DNA of 64,000 nucleotides from Anaerobutyricum hallii DSM 3353 (GTDB lineage: Bacteria > Bacillota > Clostridia > Lachnospirales > Lachnospiraceae), in the NCBI RefSeq assembly GCF_000173975.1, contig NZ_ACEP01000011.1, forward strand, positions 1 to 64,000, read 5' to 3'. Of this stretch, positions 63,531 to 64,000 are shown one piece after another. Every line of letters begins with the position of its first letter. Positions within the stretch are counted from its first letter, which is position 1. The position numbers and the translations under genes were made by a program. The notes under the pieces were generated by a model, which saw only the letters and a list, made by a program, of their open reading frames with translations, made no database searches and was not told the DNA's origin.

Positions 63531-64000
63531 ATGCAACAAAAAAAAATCATCAAGGAATTACAAGAAATTGTCGGAAAGGATAAAGTTATTACTGATGAAG
63601 AAAGTATTGCTTTAGCATCACGCGATTATATCGGATTTCGTAGATACCATCGCTCTGATGGAAAAAACTGGGCACCACATGCTATGTGCGTCATTAAACC
63701 TAAAAATACAGATGAAGTATCAAAAGTTCTGTCCTTCCTTAATGAAAATCATATTGATGTAGTTCCAAGAACTGGCGGTTCTAGCGTAACAATGAGTATT
63801 GAACCAGCAGAAGGTGGTGTAATTATTGATGGATGTGATATGTGTGATATTTTAAATATCGATAAAAAAAATCATATTGTTACAGCACAATGTGGAACTC
63901 CTTTGGAATATCTGGAAGAACAACTAAATAAACAAGGATATACTACAGGACATTATCCGCAATCTCTTCCTTTAGCCAGCTTGGGTGGATTAACAGCAAC
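63531..64000 (+). CDS. FAD-binding oxidase (GlcD / alkyl-DHAP synthase-like), partial
   Basis: The frame starts at an ATG behind aggagg and continues beyond the window. The first 156 residues form a PCMH-type FAD-binding domain: PKNTDEVSKVLSFLNENHID, PRTGGSSVTMS and GHYPQSLPLASLGGLTAT. The HYPQS...LGG region resembles alkyl-dihydroxyacetone-phosphate synthase and D-lactate/glycolate oxidases. It is the third gene of the DeoR-linked operon. Confidence 0.82.
   Translation, partial: MQQKKIIKELQEIVGKDKVITDEESIALASRDYIGFRRYHRSDGKNWAPHAMCVIKPKNTDEVSKVLSFLNENHIDVVPRTGGSSVTMSIEPAEGGVIIDGCDMCDILNIDKKNHIVTAQCGTPLEYLEEQLNKQGYTTGHYPQSLPLASLGGLTA

Overview
The window is a low-GC Firmicutes chromosome segment. 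The gene order (spoIIIA operon, yqhY-nusB-xseAB-ispA-dxs-tlyA-nadK-argR-recN-spoIVB), the endospore genes and the strict-anaerobe enzymes (flavodiiron protein, anaerobic-type FAD dehydrogenase) fit an endospore-forming Clostridia, most likely Lachnospiraceae. The species is not identifiable from this sequence alone. None of the nine tRNA genes encodes its 3' CCA.

Layout. 1-760: eight tRNA genes (Pro, Gly, Arg, His, Met, Val, Leu, Arg) and a terminator. 0.8-8.2 kb: a small URO-D/MtaA-like methyltransferase, then plsX-rnc-smc-ftsY. 8.4-9.6 kb: threonine ammonia-lyase. 10.0-15.2 kb: spoIIIAA-AH, in which spoIIIAB is split by a T9 tract. 15.2-25.5 kb: the yqhY-to-spoIVB housekeeping and sporulation run. 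25.6-34.2 kb: a GGDEF/EAL protein, a DtxR-type regulator, a heterodimeric ABC exporter pair, a flavodiiron protein and a YprB-type nuclease. 34.4-42.0 kb: ruvAB, zapA, a U32 protein and an FtsW/PBP pair. 42.0-46.5 kb: tRNA-Leu, a Nudix hydrolase and an AgrC/AgrA-like signalling locus. 46.7-52.2 kb: a small secreted or anchored protein, a C_GCAxxG_C_C protein, amtB-PII, a MATE exporter and moaA. 52.3-57.9 kb: a TetR regulator, a MOSC-MogA fusion and a 7TM protein/kinase/NarL-type regulator set. 57.9-59.1 kb: a 5'-truncated surface protein. 59.2-64.0 kb: a DeoR regulator divergent from a dehydrogenase/FGGY kinase/FAD oxidase operon that runs off the window.

The most unusual observation is the AgrC-like locus at 43.0-45.6 kb. 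One protein has the membrane sensor and phospho-acceptor helix but ends before any ATPase domain. The other has the ATPase domain but carries Asn where the acceptor His should align. Together with one LytTR regulator they look like a histidine kinase split over two genes. The 54.3-57.9 kb locus also pairs a kinase-like membrane protein lacking ATP-binding boxes with a complete kinase.

Two families of short palindromic repeats are also present. One has at least three copies of about 130-150 bp with long base-paired arms and a conserved inner core. The other is MITE-like with 20-bp terminal inverted repeats and five complete or decayed copies between 34 and 53 kb; one copy sits in the ruvAB leader and one just upstream of the MOSC-MogA gene. 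Other regulatory features include an intrinsic terminator right behind the amtB promoter, four perfect 14-bp tandem repeats before the ABC exporter, and CGGACAT repeats at the DeoR-controlled promoter.
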